Origin: Marispirochaeta sp963667435
Lineage (GTDB): Bacteria; Spirochaetota; Spirochaetia; JC444; Marispirochaetaceae
NCBI GenBank assembly: GCA_963667435.1
Contig: OY763414.1
Location: 3,658,001 to 3,722,000, forward strand
DNA length: 64,000 nt
Direction: 5' to 3'
The notes below the pieces were generated by a model. The model made no database searches. It was not told the DNA's origin and saw only the letters and a list, made by a program, of their open reading frames with translations. Shown here in pieces: positions 24,499-32,972 of the stretch (position 1 is its first letter; each line of letters starts with the position of its first letter). Made by a program: the position numbers and the translations under genes.

Positions 24499-25605
24499 AT
24501 GGAGTCTATTGGAGAAAAGCTGCGCAGCCGCCGCACGGAAGAGGGTTACAGCATTAATCAGGTGAGCCGGGATACAAACATCGCCAAGGCTTATCTGGAG
24601 GCTCTGGAGAGTGAGGATTTTCTTGCTTTTCCAGGGGAACCTTACCTGATCGGCTTCCTGCGAAACTACAGTGAGTATCTTGGTCTCGACGTGGATGAGA
24701 TGATCTCTCTCTACAGAAATTTCAAGATACAGGAACAGCCGGTTCCAATGGACGAGCTGATTATGCGCCGGGGCCCCTCTCCGGTAATTATTGTCCTGAT
24801 TGTGCTTCTTGTCGCGGGAGCACTGGGGGCCGCAGGGTTTTTTCTCTACCCAAAGCTTATGCTGTCCGGTGGTGGAGTTGAAAAGCCCGCAGAGGCTGCT
24901 GTGTCTGAACCAGCCGCCGAGGATGAGCCGGTTGTCTCCGGTGGTCCTGTTTTCGCCTTTAACGACGAAATTGTTGAGCAGCGCTTTGAATCTGACACGG
25001 CTGTTGAATTTTCCCAGGGGAGTGATTCCCGACGTTTTGTTATTCTTCTGGAGGATGACGCGGTTGTTCTGGCTGCTGCAGCGGGCAACATCTCCCTGAA
25101 ACTCGGGGAAGAGAAGGATGTTGATCTCAACGGTGACGGTGATATGGATCTCAAGGTGCTTGTCCGTGATATTGATACTTCCGCCGCTACCGCTGTGCTG
25201 CGGCTGGATAAATCTGTCTATGTACCCCGGCAGCCCCGGGTGGAAGCTTCAGATCTGCCGGTGGGATCTACTCAGGTGGCATCACGAACCCTGGAACCCC
25301 GGGTTCTCTATCGTGCTTCGTCTCCGGAAGTAATCACCATGACCATAGGTTTCCGGGGCAACAGCCTCTTTCGCTATGCCGTTGACAACGATCCCCGGGA
25401 GGAACGTTTTTTCCAGAAAGGCGAGGCCCTGCGACTGAGTTTTTCCAACTCCTTAAGAATCTGGGCCTCCAACGGGGGTGTTATACAGGGACGTCTCAAG
25501 GGTGAGGATGTTCCCCTTGGACGGTCCGGGCAGATTGTTGTCTGGTTGCTCAAATGGCGTATTACCGACGGTAAATACGAACTGGTTCTGAACCCCGTCT
25601 ACTGA
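24499..25605 (+). CDS. RodZ-like protein: N-terminal helix-turn-helix, one membrane helix, DUF4115
   Basis: 368 aa. Residues 1-75 form an HTH_25 domain (IGEKLRSRRTEEGYSINQVS, then AYLEALESEDFLAFPGEPYL). One membrane helix lies near 95-118 (PVIIVLIVLLVAGALGAAGF). A long periplasmic part ends in a DUF4115-like beta domain (LRLSFSNSLRIWASNGG). This is the RodZ layout, which links MreB to the cell-wall elongation machinery. The periplasmic middle (about 130-260) is longer than usual. Its last base is shared with the rimO start. Confidence 0.85.
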   Translation: MESIGEKLRSRRTEEGYSINQVSRDTNIAKAYLEALESEDFLAFPGEPYLIGFLRNYSEYLGLDVDEMISLYRNFKIQEQPVPMDELIMRRGPSPVIIVLIVLLVAGALGAAGFFLYPKLMLSGGGVEKPAEAAVSEPAAEDEPVVSGGPVFAFNDEIVEQRFESDTAVEFSQGSDSRRFVILLEDDAVVLAAAAGNISLKLGEEKDVDLNGDGDMDLKVLVRDIDTSAATAVLRLDKSVYVPRQPRVEASDLPVGSTQVASRTLEPRVLYRASSPEVITMTIGFRGNSLFRYAVDNDPREERFFQKGEALRLSFSNSLRIWASNGGVIQGRLKGEDVPLGRSGQIVVWLLKWRITDGKYELVLNPVY

Positions 25606-26921
25606 TGCTGCATAAGGTTGCCATAGCCAGTCTCGGCTGTGCAAAAAATCAGGTTGATACAGAATATCTCATTTCCCTGCTGCATAAGTCCGGTTATACC
25701 TACACCGGTGATTATGCGGCGGCGGATGCCATAATTGTAAACAGCTGCGGATTTATTAACCCCGCCAAGGAAGAGTCCATCGCGGTTACCATGGAGCTGA
25801 AGGAACAGTACCCCGGGGCAAAGATTGTGCTGGCCGGATGTCTCGCCCAGCGTTATGGCCGGGAAATGGATCTTCCGGAAGCAGATGCCCTGGCCGGGAA
25901 CCGTAACCTCGACTCGGTGATTGAAGCTCTGAAAGCTCTTGATTCAGAAGACCGCCCGGTGGTTATGCTTGACGGTGATACCGGTGAAATCGAGCGGGTT
26001 CGGCTTCTTTCGGATGAGGGAACCGCCTTTGTCAAAATAGCCGAGGGCTGTGATAACAATTGCACCTACTGTGCTATTCCTCTTATCCGGGGGCCTGTAC
26101 TCAGCCGTCCTATGGATGCGGTGATTGAAGAGATTCGTGGGCTGGTGGAGCAGGGTGTGTTCGAAATCAGCCTGGTAGCCCAGGATCTGGCTTCGTATGG
26201 AAAAGACCAGGGGCGTCAGGATCTTCCCGAGCTGCTTCAGAGGATAAGTGCACTGTCCGGGGATTTCTGGATACGCCTTCTTTATATTCATCCCGACCGT
26301 TTCCCCGAAGAGATTCTTCCTGTTATGCAGAAGGATCCGAGGATTCTTCCCTATTTTGATATACCTTTTCAGCATGCTTCAGCCCGGGTCTTGCGCAGGA
26401 TGGGGCGCCATGGATCTGCTGTCTCTTATCTTGAACTTATTGGACGGATCAGACAGGCTCTTCCGGATGCTGTGTTCAGGACTACCATGCTCCTTGGGTT
26501 CCCCGGTGAAGGAGAGTCCGACCGCAGGGAAGTTGAGCAGTTTCTTAAAAACGGGAAGTTCCTCTGGGCTGGATTTTTTATCTATTCTTCGGAAGAGGGT
26601 ACTCCGGCCTACAAATTTCGTGAATTCCTTCCCGGACTGACCGCAATCAGGGCTATACGCTGGCAGAAAAAACTGCAGGAGACTCAGACAGAGATAAGCA
26701 GGACGGTACTGTCCGGGTTTGTCGGCCGGGAACTTACCCTGCTGGTGGAAGAACCGGTGCAGGAGGAGGATCTTGCCATTGCCAGAAGCTTTCTTCAGGC
26801 TCCGGAGGTTGACGGTTCAGTTGTTCTCCATGGCGAGGACTTGAGCGCCGGACAGCGAATAGACGCCCGTATAGTTGCGGTAAACGGCATCGACCTTGAG
26901 GCTAAACCGGTTTTACGGTAA
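25605..26921 (+). CDS. rimO: Ribosomal protein S12 methylthiotransferase
   Basis: 438 aa. Adds a methylthio group to an aspartate of ribosomal protein S12. N-terminal MTTase domain with three cluster cysteines (LGCAKNQVD, VNSCGF, LAGCLAQRYG), radical SAM motif CDNNCTYC near residues 147-154, and a C-terminal TRAM domain (FVGRELTLLVEE onward). The N-terminal LGCAKNQVDTE and the short radical SAM insert favour RimO over MiaB. It overlaps the previous stop by one base (TGATG), implying coupled translation. Confidence 0.93.
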   Translation: MLHKVAIASLGCAKNQVDTEYLISLLHKSGYTYTGDYAAADAIIVNSCGFINPAKEESIAVTMELKEQYPGAKIVLAGCLAQRYGREMDLPEADALAGNRNLDSVIEALKALDSEDRPVVMLDGDTGEIERVRLLSDEGTAFVKIAEGCDNNCTYCAIPLIRGPVLSRPMDAVIEEIRGLVEQGVFEISLVAQDLASYGKDQGRQDLPELLQRISALSGDFWIRLLYIHPDRFPEEILPVMQKDPRILPYFDIPFQHASARVLRRMGRHGSAVSYLELIGRIRQALPDAVFRTTMLLGFPGEGESDRREVEQFLKNGKFLWAGFFIYSSEEGTPAYKFREFLPGLTAIRAIRWQKKLQETQTEISRTVLSGFVGRELTLLVEEPVQEEDLAIARSFLQAPEVDGSVVLHGEDLSAGQRIDARIVAVNGIDLEAKPVLR

Positions 26922-26932
26922 AGTCCTTTCTG

Positions 26933-29014
26933 ATGGACCGCCCTCAGTATCTCGAAACTCTTAACACCCGGCAGCTTGAAGCTGTTACCCATTTCGGCTC
27001 TCCCCTGTTGATTCTCGCCGGAGCGGGTTCAGGCAAAACCAGAGTTATAACAACCCGCATAGCCTACCTGGTGGATCATGTGGGAGTGGACCCCCGCTCG
27101 ATTCTGGCGGTGACTTTTACCAACAAGGCGGCCAGGGAGATGCTTGACCGTGCCAGGTCACTAACCACCAATGCCGACGGGGTAATGATTCGCACGTTTC
27201 ACTCCTTCGGTGCCTGGATGCTGCGCAGGAATGCCGCTCTCGCCGGATTGAACTCAGGTTTTACCATCTATGATGACGATGATTCCCTTACACTTCTTCA
27301 CTCCATTGAGCCGGGACGGAAAAAAAACGATCTCAAGCGCTATGCCCGTATGATAAGCCGTGCCAAGGATTATGCCCTTACCCCTGATGATGATCTGAGC
27401 ATCATCTCCTCGGAACCTGAACTCTCCAGACTGTATAAACGTTATCAGGAAAGGCTCAATCAGATGGGCAATGTGGATTTCGGTGATCTTATTATGAAGC
27501 CCATGACTCTCCTCCGGGATGATCCGGTACTTGCCGGCCGTTTCCACCAGCGTTACTCGGTGGTGATGGTGGATGAGTATCAGGACTCCAATGTGGCCCA
27601 GTACCTCATGCTCAAGTCCCTAACGGGACCATCCACGGATGTTTGTGTAGTCGGGGATGAAGACCAGTCTATCTATCGCTTTCGTGGTGCAGAAGTTCGT
27701 AACATTATTAATTTCCCCGAGGAGTTTCCCGGTACACGTATAATCCGGCTTGAGGAAAACTACCGTTCCACCGGTACTATACTGTCTGTAGCTACACGGG
27801 TTATTGCAAATAACTCTGAACGGCTTGGAAAAACGCTCTGGACAAGCAATTCGGAAGGAGATAAAGCACGGCTTGTCTATCTGAACGATCACGAGGAAGA
27901 GGCTGAATACTGTGCCCGTCTTCTAAGTGACCGACGCTACAGTGATACCGCAATCCTTTACCGCACCAATGCCCAATCTCTGGCTTTTGAGTCAGTTTTT
28001 CTGAGGAAGGGGATTCCCTACCGCATTATCGGCTCGTTGCGTTTCTATGAAAGGGAGGAGGTGAAGGATGTTCTCGCCTTTCTTGCCTTTCTCTCCAATT
28101 TCCTGGATGAGGTTGCGTTCCGCAGAATAATCAACAAGCCTGTTAGGGGCATCGGAAAAACCTCCCTCCAGAAGATCCTCGATATCGCTGGCGGGGGAGA
28201 CCTGCATGCAGCATGCACGGAGGCGGCAAAAACCGCCGGGGCAAGAAGCAGAGAGGGGTTGTCTGGCTTTGCCGGTCTGGTTGGCACTCTCAGGGAGATG
28301 CTTGCTGAATCTCCTCTGTCGGAAGTCGTTGAGCTTTTAATCCGTGATTCCGGTCTCTATGAGTACCATCGCCAGCAGGATGAGGTTGCAGGGTCGCAGA
28401 AGATTGCCAACCTTGAAGAGATGGTTAATGCCGCTGCTGATTACGGCCGGGGAGCCGAAGCACTTGCCTCTTTTCTGGAGGATATAGAACTCGACCGCAG
28501 CAGGATGACCGGTGAAGAAGAGACCGGTGATTTTGTCACGCTTATAACCATGCATAATACCAAAGGGCTCGAATTCCCCCGGGTAATAATAACCGGTATG
28601 GAAGAAGAGCTTTTTCCCGGATCTGCAGGATTTCGGGAGGTCGATTATGAAGAAGAGCGGCGGATATTTTATGTCAGCCTTACCCGGGCGGAAAAAGAGC
28701 TGATCCTTACCAGCTGTCGAAGCCGATATATATGGGGCAGGCGGAATCTGCAGAGTCCGTCATGTTTTCTGAGGGAGATACCGGAGGAATGTGTTGAGGT
28801 GGAAGGGGGTGACAGCCCCCGGAACGGTTCATCTCTCAGCTACAATCCCGGTGACGGCGTGTATCATGATGCCTACGGTACCGGGGTGGTGGTAAAGTCA
28901 TGGCTGAACGGGGAGCGGGAGTTGATTATGGTTCAGTTCGAGACGGGCAGGAGTGCTACCTTCTATCCTGAATTCGAAAATCACCTTGAAAGGGTAAGTA
29001 TCGATGAGTTTTAA
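26933..29014 (+). CDS. pcrA: UvrD/PcrA-type DNA helicase
   Basis: 693 aa, superfamily 1A helicase. Q motif NTRQLEAVTHF, Walker A AGAGSGKT near residue 28, motif Ia TFTNKAAREM, motif II DEYQDSN near 214, motif III GDEDQSIYRFRGA, motif IV YRTNAQS, motif V TMHNTKGLEF and motif VI YVSLTRAEKEL. A C-terminal segment (GVYHDAYGTGVVVKS) is the Tudor-like end typical of PcrA. Used in nucleotide excision repair and in clearing proteins from DNA. The following gene starts 11 nt before its stop. Confidence 0.95.
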   Translation: MDRPQYLETLNTRQLEAVTHFGSPLLILAGAGSGKTRVITTRIAYLVDHVGVDPRSILAVTFTNKAAREMLDRARSLTTNADGVMIRTFHSFGAWMLRRNAALAGLNSGFTIYDDDDSLTLLHSIEPGRKKNDLKRYARMISRAKDYALTPDDDLSIISSEPELSRLYKRYQERLNQMGNVDFGDLIMKPMTLLRDDPVLAGRFHQRYSVVMVDEYQDSNVAQYLMLKSLTGPSTDVCVVGDEDQSIYRFRGAEVRNIINFPEEFPGTRIIRLEENYRSTGTILSVATRVIANNSERLGKTLWTSNSEGDKARLVYLNDHEEEAEYCARLLSDRRYSDTAILYRTNAQSLAFESVFLRKGIPYRIIGSLRFYEREEVKDVLAFLAFLSNFLDEVAFRRIINKPVRGIGKTSLQKILDIAGGGDLHAACTEAAKTAGARSREGLSGFAGLVGTLREMLAESPLSEVVELLIRDSGLYEYHRQQDEVAGSQKIANLEEMVNAAADYGRGAEALASFLEDIELDRSRMTGEEETGDFVTLITMHNTKGLEFPRVIITGMEEELFPGSAGFREVDYEEERRIFYVSLTRAEKELILTSCRSRYIWGRRNLQSPSCFLREIPEECVEVEGGDSPRNGSSLSYNPGDGVYHDAYGTGVVVKSWLNGERELIMVQFETGRSATFYPEFENHLERVSIDEF

Positions 29015-29807
29015 TCTTCCCGGGGCTTCCCGGTTCAGCCACTATCCCGAGATACGCCGGACACGGGGGTATCATCTGTATGGTTCCGACGGCCGACGGT
29101 ATCTGAATTTCTATCAGGATGCCGGCAGGGAACTTGCAGGCAGTCGCCCAGCCGGTCTTGGACAGCGCTTCAAAGCGGGAATTGAGAAGCTCGGGACTGT
29201 TTCCTGCGGTACTCCCTGGCCGCGTCGTCTGGAGAAGCTGCTTCTGAAACAGTTCCCCGATTACAGCCGTGTAGCACTTCTTTCATCCCTTGATTTCTCC
29301 CGCTTTATACCCGATCATGACAAATCGGTCTGGGATCCCTGGAGTATCGGGTACGGGATGGAGGCTCCTGTCCGTGTGGATTATTCACTCTGGCGCCCCT
29401 GGCTGGACTTTCCTGACTCAGGTATTCTTATTCCTGTAATTCCCGGGGCCGGAACCTGGGGAGCTGTTCCGATTCTTTCACGTAAAGATCTGGAGTTTGA
29501 TTCCACGCCGATCGCCCCTTTTCTTCTTGCCCCGCAGATTTTTGCCGCAGATCTGCTTTTTCGGAATATAGAAGAAGCCTCAAGCTTTGGCTTTCAGCGT
29601 ATCCCCGGTCCCTGGCATCAGCTGGGGCCCTATCTGTATCCCCGGGGAAAAGAAGAAGGCTACCATGAGGTAACAGTTGAACTGCTTGACAGCGGGATCT
29701 ATCCGTCACCGGATTTTCATACCCCGTCCATCCTTCCGATGGAGTTTAGTGAAGGGGAACTGCGCAGCCTGCAGCGTAAGGAGGAATTATGGGACAGGAT
29801 CTGCTGA
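29004..29807 (+). CDS. Unknown protein with aminotransferase-III-like N-terminus
   Basis: 267 aa. Residues 15-45 (RTRGYHLYGSDGRRYLNFYQ) match the opening pattern of class III aminotransferases, a glycine-flanked strand followed by DGRRYLNF. No PLP-binding lysine motif or remaining domain order can be recognised, and the length is about 60 percent of such enzymes. The rest is rich in Pro, Trp and Ser with no membrane segment. It may be a remnant that kept a binding role. Its start overlaps uvrD by 11 nt and its end overlaps the next gene by 19 nt. Confidence 0.75.
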   Translation: MSFNLPGASRFSHYPEIRRTRGYHLYGSDGRRYLNFYQDAGRELAGSRPAGLGQRFKAGIEKLGTVSCGTPWPRRLEKLLLKQFPDYSRVALLSSLDFSRFIPDHDKSVWDPWSIGYGMEAPVRVDYSLWRPWLDFPDSGILIPVIPGAGTWGAVPILSRKDLEFDSTPIAPFLLAPQIFAADLLFRNIEEASSFGFQRIPGPWHQLGPYLYPRGKEEGYHEVTVELLDSGIYPSPDFHTPSILPMEFSEGELRSLQRKEELWDRIC

Positions 29808-30088
29808 TTCTGCATATCGCCCGTCTTGGATTCGGCGGTATAACGGCTTTTCTTGCCATTTATCTCTGGTCCCAGACCAGGGATACCCCCTGGATGCTGG
29901 TGGTTATGGGGGTGATCCTCCGGTATCTGGAGATTGCTTACTCCACCCTTACTTTTTTCGGGATTATTGAAGACGCAGGTCTGCTGTTTTCTTCAATACC
30001 CCTGGCAAGGATTCTTCTGGAGAACATTCCCTATCTGCTGTTTTCAGCGGCCTTTTTTATTGTGATCCGGCGTCAGCGTTTTCATTGA
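29789..30088 (+). CDS. Small membrane protein, three helices
   Basis: 99 aa, hydrophobic. Three membrane helices: about 4-25 (LHIARLGFGGITAFLAIYLW), 35-55, and 75-93 (ILLENIPYLLFSAAFFIVI). No family is recognised. GGAGG precedes the ATG by 6 nt, and it overlaps the previous gene by 19 nt, so it belongs to the lolA-uvrD transcript. Its 3' end overlaps the convergent ferredoxin gene by 32 nt. Confidence 0.75.
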   Translation: MGQDLLILHIARLGFGGITAFLAIYLWSQTRDTPWMLVVMGVILRYLEIAYSTLTFFGIIEDAGLLFSSIPLARILLENIPYLLFSAAFFIVIRRQRFH

Positions 30089-30272
30089 AATCTATTTCAA
30101 TCGCCTCGGCAGGGCAGTCCTCGGCAGCCTGACGGGTTTGTGCTTTTTCCTCTTCTGTCAGGGGCAGACGCTTGACCCGGGCCCTCTGGTTCTGCATAAT
30201 GAACGTCTCCGGCAGGAGTTCCTCGCAGAGACCGCAGCCGATGCACATATTTTCATGTATTGATACTCGCAT
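30057..30272 (-). CDS. Small single-cluster ferredoxin
   Basis: 71 aa. One iron-sulfur cluster motif: CIGCGLC near residues 12-18 and the distal CPAEAIEI near residue 53, the pattern of a one-cluster (Fd-type 3Fe-4S or 4Fe-4S) bacterial ferredoxin. The final acidic tail is unusual only in length. It stands alone, converging on the small membrane-protein gene. Its electron partner is unknown. Confidence 0.9.
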   Translation of the reverse strand: MRVSIHENMCIGCGLCEELLPETFIMQNQRARVKRLPLTEEEKAQTRQAAEDCPAEAIEIDFNENADAGSQ

Positions 30273-30361
30273 GGGAACAATGTACTAACAGGAATGGTTT
30301 CCGGGCAATCTGCCGACTGAGCATATTCGCACTCCTGGGTTGTTCAGCCCCGTTACACCGC

Positions 30362-30390
30362 TTGACATTCAGGGTGAAGTGTGAAAATAT
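30362..30390 (+). promoter_or_regulatory. Promoter of rplM-rpsI
   Basis: Consensus TTGACA at 30362-30367, 17-nt spacer, AAATAT at 30385-30390. The leader is about 28 nt and carries GAGG before the ATG. The rest of 30273-30361 shows nothing else. Confidence 0.55.
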
Positions 30391-30424
30391 GTGCTCCAAT
30401 TCTCACTAATTTGAGGCGATCTGA

Positions 30425-30850
30425 ATGAAGACAATATTCGTAAAACCGGACAAAGTAGAGCGGAAGTGGTTCCTGATCGATGCCGCCGGCAAGCGCCTCG
30501 GTCGGGTGGCGACCGACGTTGTCCGCCTTCTCAGGGGAAAGCACAGGCCTTATTACACTCCCCATCAGGAGATCGGGGATTTCGTCGTTGTTATCAATGC
30601 CGATAAGATCGAGGTAACCGGTAATAAAGCTCAGCGCAAACTGTACTACCGCCACTCCGGATATCCCGGTGGACTGAAGGTAGAAACTTTCAGCGATCTG
30701 CTTGCCCGTAAACCCGAGGCTCCCCTTGAAAAAGCAGTCAAGGGTATGCTCCCTAAAGGACCCCTTGGACGCAAACTGTTCAAGAACGTGAAAGTTTACG
30801 CCGGGGCGGATCATCCCCATGGCGCACAGAAGCCCGAAGTTATCGCTTAA
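30425..30850 (+). CDS. rplM: 50S ribosomal protein L13
   Basis: 141 aa, normal L13 length. Family signatures: WFLIDAAGKRLGRVATDVVR near residues 16-35, LRGKHRPYYTP, GDFVVVINADKIEVTGNK, and the late AVKGMLPKGPLG with FKNVKVYAGADHPH. Part of the large ribosomal subunit. It is followed 31 nt later by rpsI, the usual partner in the conserved L13-S9 operon. GAGG precedes the ATG. In some bacteria L13 represses its own operon through the leader; no obvious structure is seen here. Confidence 0.98.
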   Translation: MKTIFVKPDKVERKWFLIDAAGKRLGRVATDVVRLLRGKHRPYYTPHQEIGDFVVVINADKIEVTGNKAQRKLYYRHSGYPGGLKVETFSDLLARKPEAPLEKAVKGMLPKGPLGRKLFKNVKVYAGADHPHGAQKPEVIA

Positions 30851-30881
30851 GAGCGGGCAGAAGAACTAAAGGAGTAAAAGC

Positions 30882-31274
30882 GTGGTTAAAAACTTAGCAC
30901 TTGGTACCGGACGGCGTAAAACTTCCGTTGCCCGCATATATCTTCGCGAAGGCAGCGGAAAGATAACTGTTAACGGTAAAGAAGTTGAAGCATACTTTGC
31001 CAATCCCAGTCTGGTATTCATGGTAAAACAGCCCCTGGATGTCACTGATACCCTGAACAAATTTGATCTTGTTATCAACGTTAAGGGCGGTGGAATCAGC
31101 GGCCAGGCGGGAGCCTGCCGGCATGGTATTGCAAGGGCGCTCTCTTCCTATGACGATACCAACATCAGACCCCTTCGGGCCAACGGATTTCTTACCCGTG
31201 ACCCCCGTATGGTGGAACGGAAAAAGTATGGACAGCCCGGAGCACGGCGGAAATTCCAGTTCTCCAAACGCTGA
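30882..31274 (+). CDS. rpsI: 30S ribosomal protein S9
   Basis: 130 aa from GTG with GGAG 7 nt ahead. The N-terminus GTGRRKTSVARIYLREGSGK and the C-terminal tail ending QFSKR, whose basic end reaches the P-site tRNA, are typical. The C-terminus also shows YGQPGARRKFQ. It lies downstream of rplM, as nearly always in bacteria. The recX start is inside its last 47 nt in another frame. Confidence 0.98.
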   Translation: MVKNLALGTGRRKTSVARIYLREGSGKITVNGKEVEAYFANPSLVFMVKQPLDVTDTLNKFDLVINVKGGGISGQAGACRHGIARALSSYDDTNIRPLRANGFLTRDPRMVERKKYGQPGARRKFQFSKR

Positions 31275-31881
31275 TATCAGTATACTGTCCGCAAAATGGG
31301 GAACCGCGGAGTCCTGCGTCAAGCTGGGACTCTCCAACGGTTCCTCTTTTTTTGTTCTCATTGTCAGCTACGATTCCCGGCGTTTCAGGGAAGGGGCAGT
31401 GCTCTGCGAGGATGATCTTGCTTTTCTTGAAGAAGCCGACAGTGAATACCGGGCCTGGCGAAAAGCTCTGGATCTTATAGCCCGCAGGGAGCACTCCTCG
31501 GGGGAACTGAAGGTGAAACTGCTGCAGCGCGGATATGGTCAGGCTGCAATAGATAATGTAAGTACGATCCTCAGGGCTGAAGGTCTTCTTAATGATGAAC
31601 GTTTTGCTATGATGTATGCTGAGAACAGAATGCGACGAAAACCGGAGGGTTCTCTGCTGCTGGAACAGCGACTGCGGGCGAAGGGTATTTCTGCTGCCGT
31701 TGCAAAGACCGTTATTTCCGAACTATATACTCCGGATGCAGTGGCTGAAGCTATTGCGCGACTGGTCGAACGCCTGCGGCGTACCAAGGGCGATGATACT
31801 CTGATGCTGCAGCACGAGCTTAAGCGAAGGGGATTCAGCTATCAGGATATATCATCATATTTTACCGGCACTGATGACTAA
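31228..31881 (+). CDS. recX: Regulatory protein RecX
   Basis: Modulates RecA filament assembly. 217 aa from ATG 31228, which is inside rpsI. Three helical repeat units are clear: ALDLIARREHSSGELKVKL, ILRAEGLLNDERFAMMYAEN and LIERL-type end RRTKGDDTLMLQHELKRRG. The N-terminal beta part (ISILSAKWGTAESCVKLGLS) matches the family. A longer open frame reaches 31063, but that portion is only rpsI read in another frame. recX in the rplM-rpsI transcript is unusual; recA is not nearby. Confidence 0.88.
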   Translation: MDSPEHGGNSSSPNADISILSAKWGTAESCVKLGLSNGSSFFVLIVSYDSRRFREGAVLCEDDLAFLEEADSEYRAWRKALDLIARREHSSGELKVKLLQRGYGQAAIDNVSTILRAEGLLNDERFAMMYAENRMRRKPEGSLLLEQRLRAKGISAAVAKTVISELYTPDAVAEAIARLVERLRRTKGDDTLMLQHELKRRGFSYQDISSYFTGTDD

Positions 31882-31914
31882 AATCTAATTTCTCCAATCT
31901 GACTGGTTTTTTTG

Positions 31915-31942
31915 TTGACATTTTGGATGTATTTGGTACACT
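31915..31942 (+). promoter_or_regulatory. Promoter of the HTH-receiver operon
   Basis: TTGACA at 31915-31920, 16-nt spacer, TACACT at 31937-31942, with a leader of about 45 nt before the GTG at 31992. A T7 run just upstream (31907-31913) follows only a weak stem, so a terminator for recX is doubtful. Confidence 0.6.
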
Positions 31943-31991
31943 GAAGTGTATCTCTTTATTGTAACATCCACGTATCTCACAGGAGAACCAT

Positions 31992-32588
31992 GTGTCAAAA
32001 AATGATAAACGAATCCGGATCTATTCAGCTCTTGAAGTTGCAAATATCTGCGGTGTTGTAAACCAGACGGCAATAAACTGGATTAAAAACAATCATCTTA
32101 AAGCTTTTACCACACCGGGGGGGCAGTACCGGATTTACGCGGAAGACCTTCTTGAGTTTCTTCAGTCGCGGAATATGCGCATACCTGAAGAGCTTCTTGA
32201 GCTGACCCGGGACAGTGAGAAGCGGTCGATTCTTATTATTGATGATGACAGGGATCTCAACGGTATGCTGAGAGAAATAATTATCCGAAAACTCCCGGAG
32301 TTTAATGTTGCCCAGGCATATGACGGATTTGAGGCGGGGCGACTTCTGGCTGAAACCGATCCGGTTTGTGTTGTTCTGGATATTGATCTTCCCGGTATCA
32401 ACGGACATAAATTGTGCACCCGAATGAAAGAGGATCCCAGCCTCAACAAGCCGCTGATTATATCTATCAGTGGACTTGATCCCGGGGTTGACGGGCAGCA
32501 GATTCTTGAGGAGGGGGCGGATGCCTTTTTCCCCAAGCCCGTCGATTTTGATGCTCTTATTGAAACTTTGAAAAGCAAACTCAACTGA
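31992..32588 (+). CDS. Helix-turn-helix/receiver protein with reversed domain order
   Basis: 198 aa from GTG 31992 (AGGAG 6 nt upstream; an ATG two bases earlier is in another frame). Residues 8-58 form an excisionase/MerR-like DNA-binding fold (YSALEVANICGVVNQTAINW, then FTTPGGQYRIYAEDLLEFLQ). Residues 75-195 are a receiver domain: IIDDDRD, phospho-acceptor Asp in VLDIDLPGING, SISGLDPG and FPKPVD. In most response regulators the receiver comes first; here the DNA-binding part does. No histidine kinase is adjacent. Confidence 0.9.
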   Translation: MSKNDKRIRIYSALEVANICGVVNQTAINWIKNNHLKAFTTPGGQYRIYAEDLLEFLQSRNMRIPEELLELTRDSEKRSILIIDDDRDLNGMLREIIIRKLPEFNVAQAYDGFEAGRLLAETDPVCVVLDIDLPGINGHKLCTRMKEDPSLNKPLIISISGLDPGVDGQQILEEGADAFFPKPVDFDALIETLKSKLN

Positions 32589-32608
32589 CTGAAGCATTGG
32601 AGGCTGGA

Positions 32609-32971
32609 ATGAATACGATTCTGATAGTGGAAGATGAAGATGCAATTCGGCTTACCCTCAGGGACTATCTTACAAAGAAAGGATATGAAGTACTGGTGGC
32701 TTCCGATGGTGTAGGTGCAATCAAACTAATGCTGGATAACCAGGTTGATCTGATAGTTTCAGATTACCGCATGAATGTTCTGGGCGGAGATTACTGGATT
32801 AAGTTTCTCCACCGTTTCTGTTCTGAAAAGAAGATATTCATAACGTCGGGCTTTCTTCGCCCTGATTTTTCGATACCCTTCAAGGTGCTCTACAAGCCAT
32901 TTGATTATGCCAATCTGGCGGAAATGATCGCAGTCGCCCTTGAAGACGGTGACGGCGGTAACGGAGAGTAG
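32609..32971 (+). CDS. Stand-alone receiver-domain protein
   Basis: 120 aa from ATG 32609 (GGAGG upstream). A single receiver domain with all key residues: EDED in ILIVEDEDA, phospho-acceptor Asp in LIVSDYRMNVLGG, Thr in FITSGF and Lys in LYKPFD. It has no output domain, so it resembles CheY- or Spo0F-type proteins that pass phosphate or bind partners. It starts 20 nt after the HTH-receiver gene and is followed by acyP after one base. A kinase is not identified. Confidence 0.92.
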   Translation: MNTILIVEDEDAIRLTLRDYLTKKGYEVLVASDGVGAIKLMLDNQVDLIVSDYRMNVLGGDYWIKFLHRFCSEKKIFITSGFLRPDFSIPFKVLYKPFDYANLAEMIAVALEDGDGGNGE

Positions 32972-32972
32972 C

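Noticed and set aside
31063..31227. An upstream extension of recX reaching into rpsI.
   Set aside because: The region is rpsI in another frame and the extension shows no RecX-like sequence; ATG 31228 gives the family-like start.
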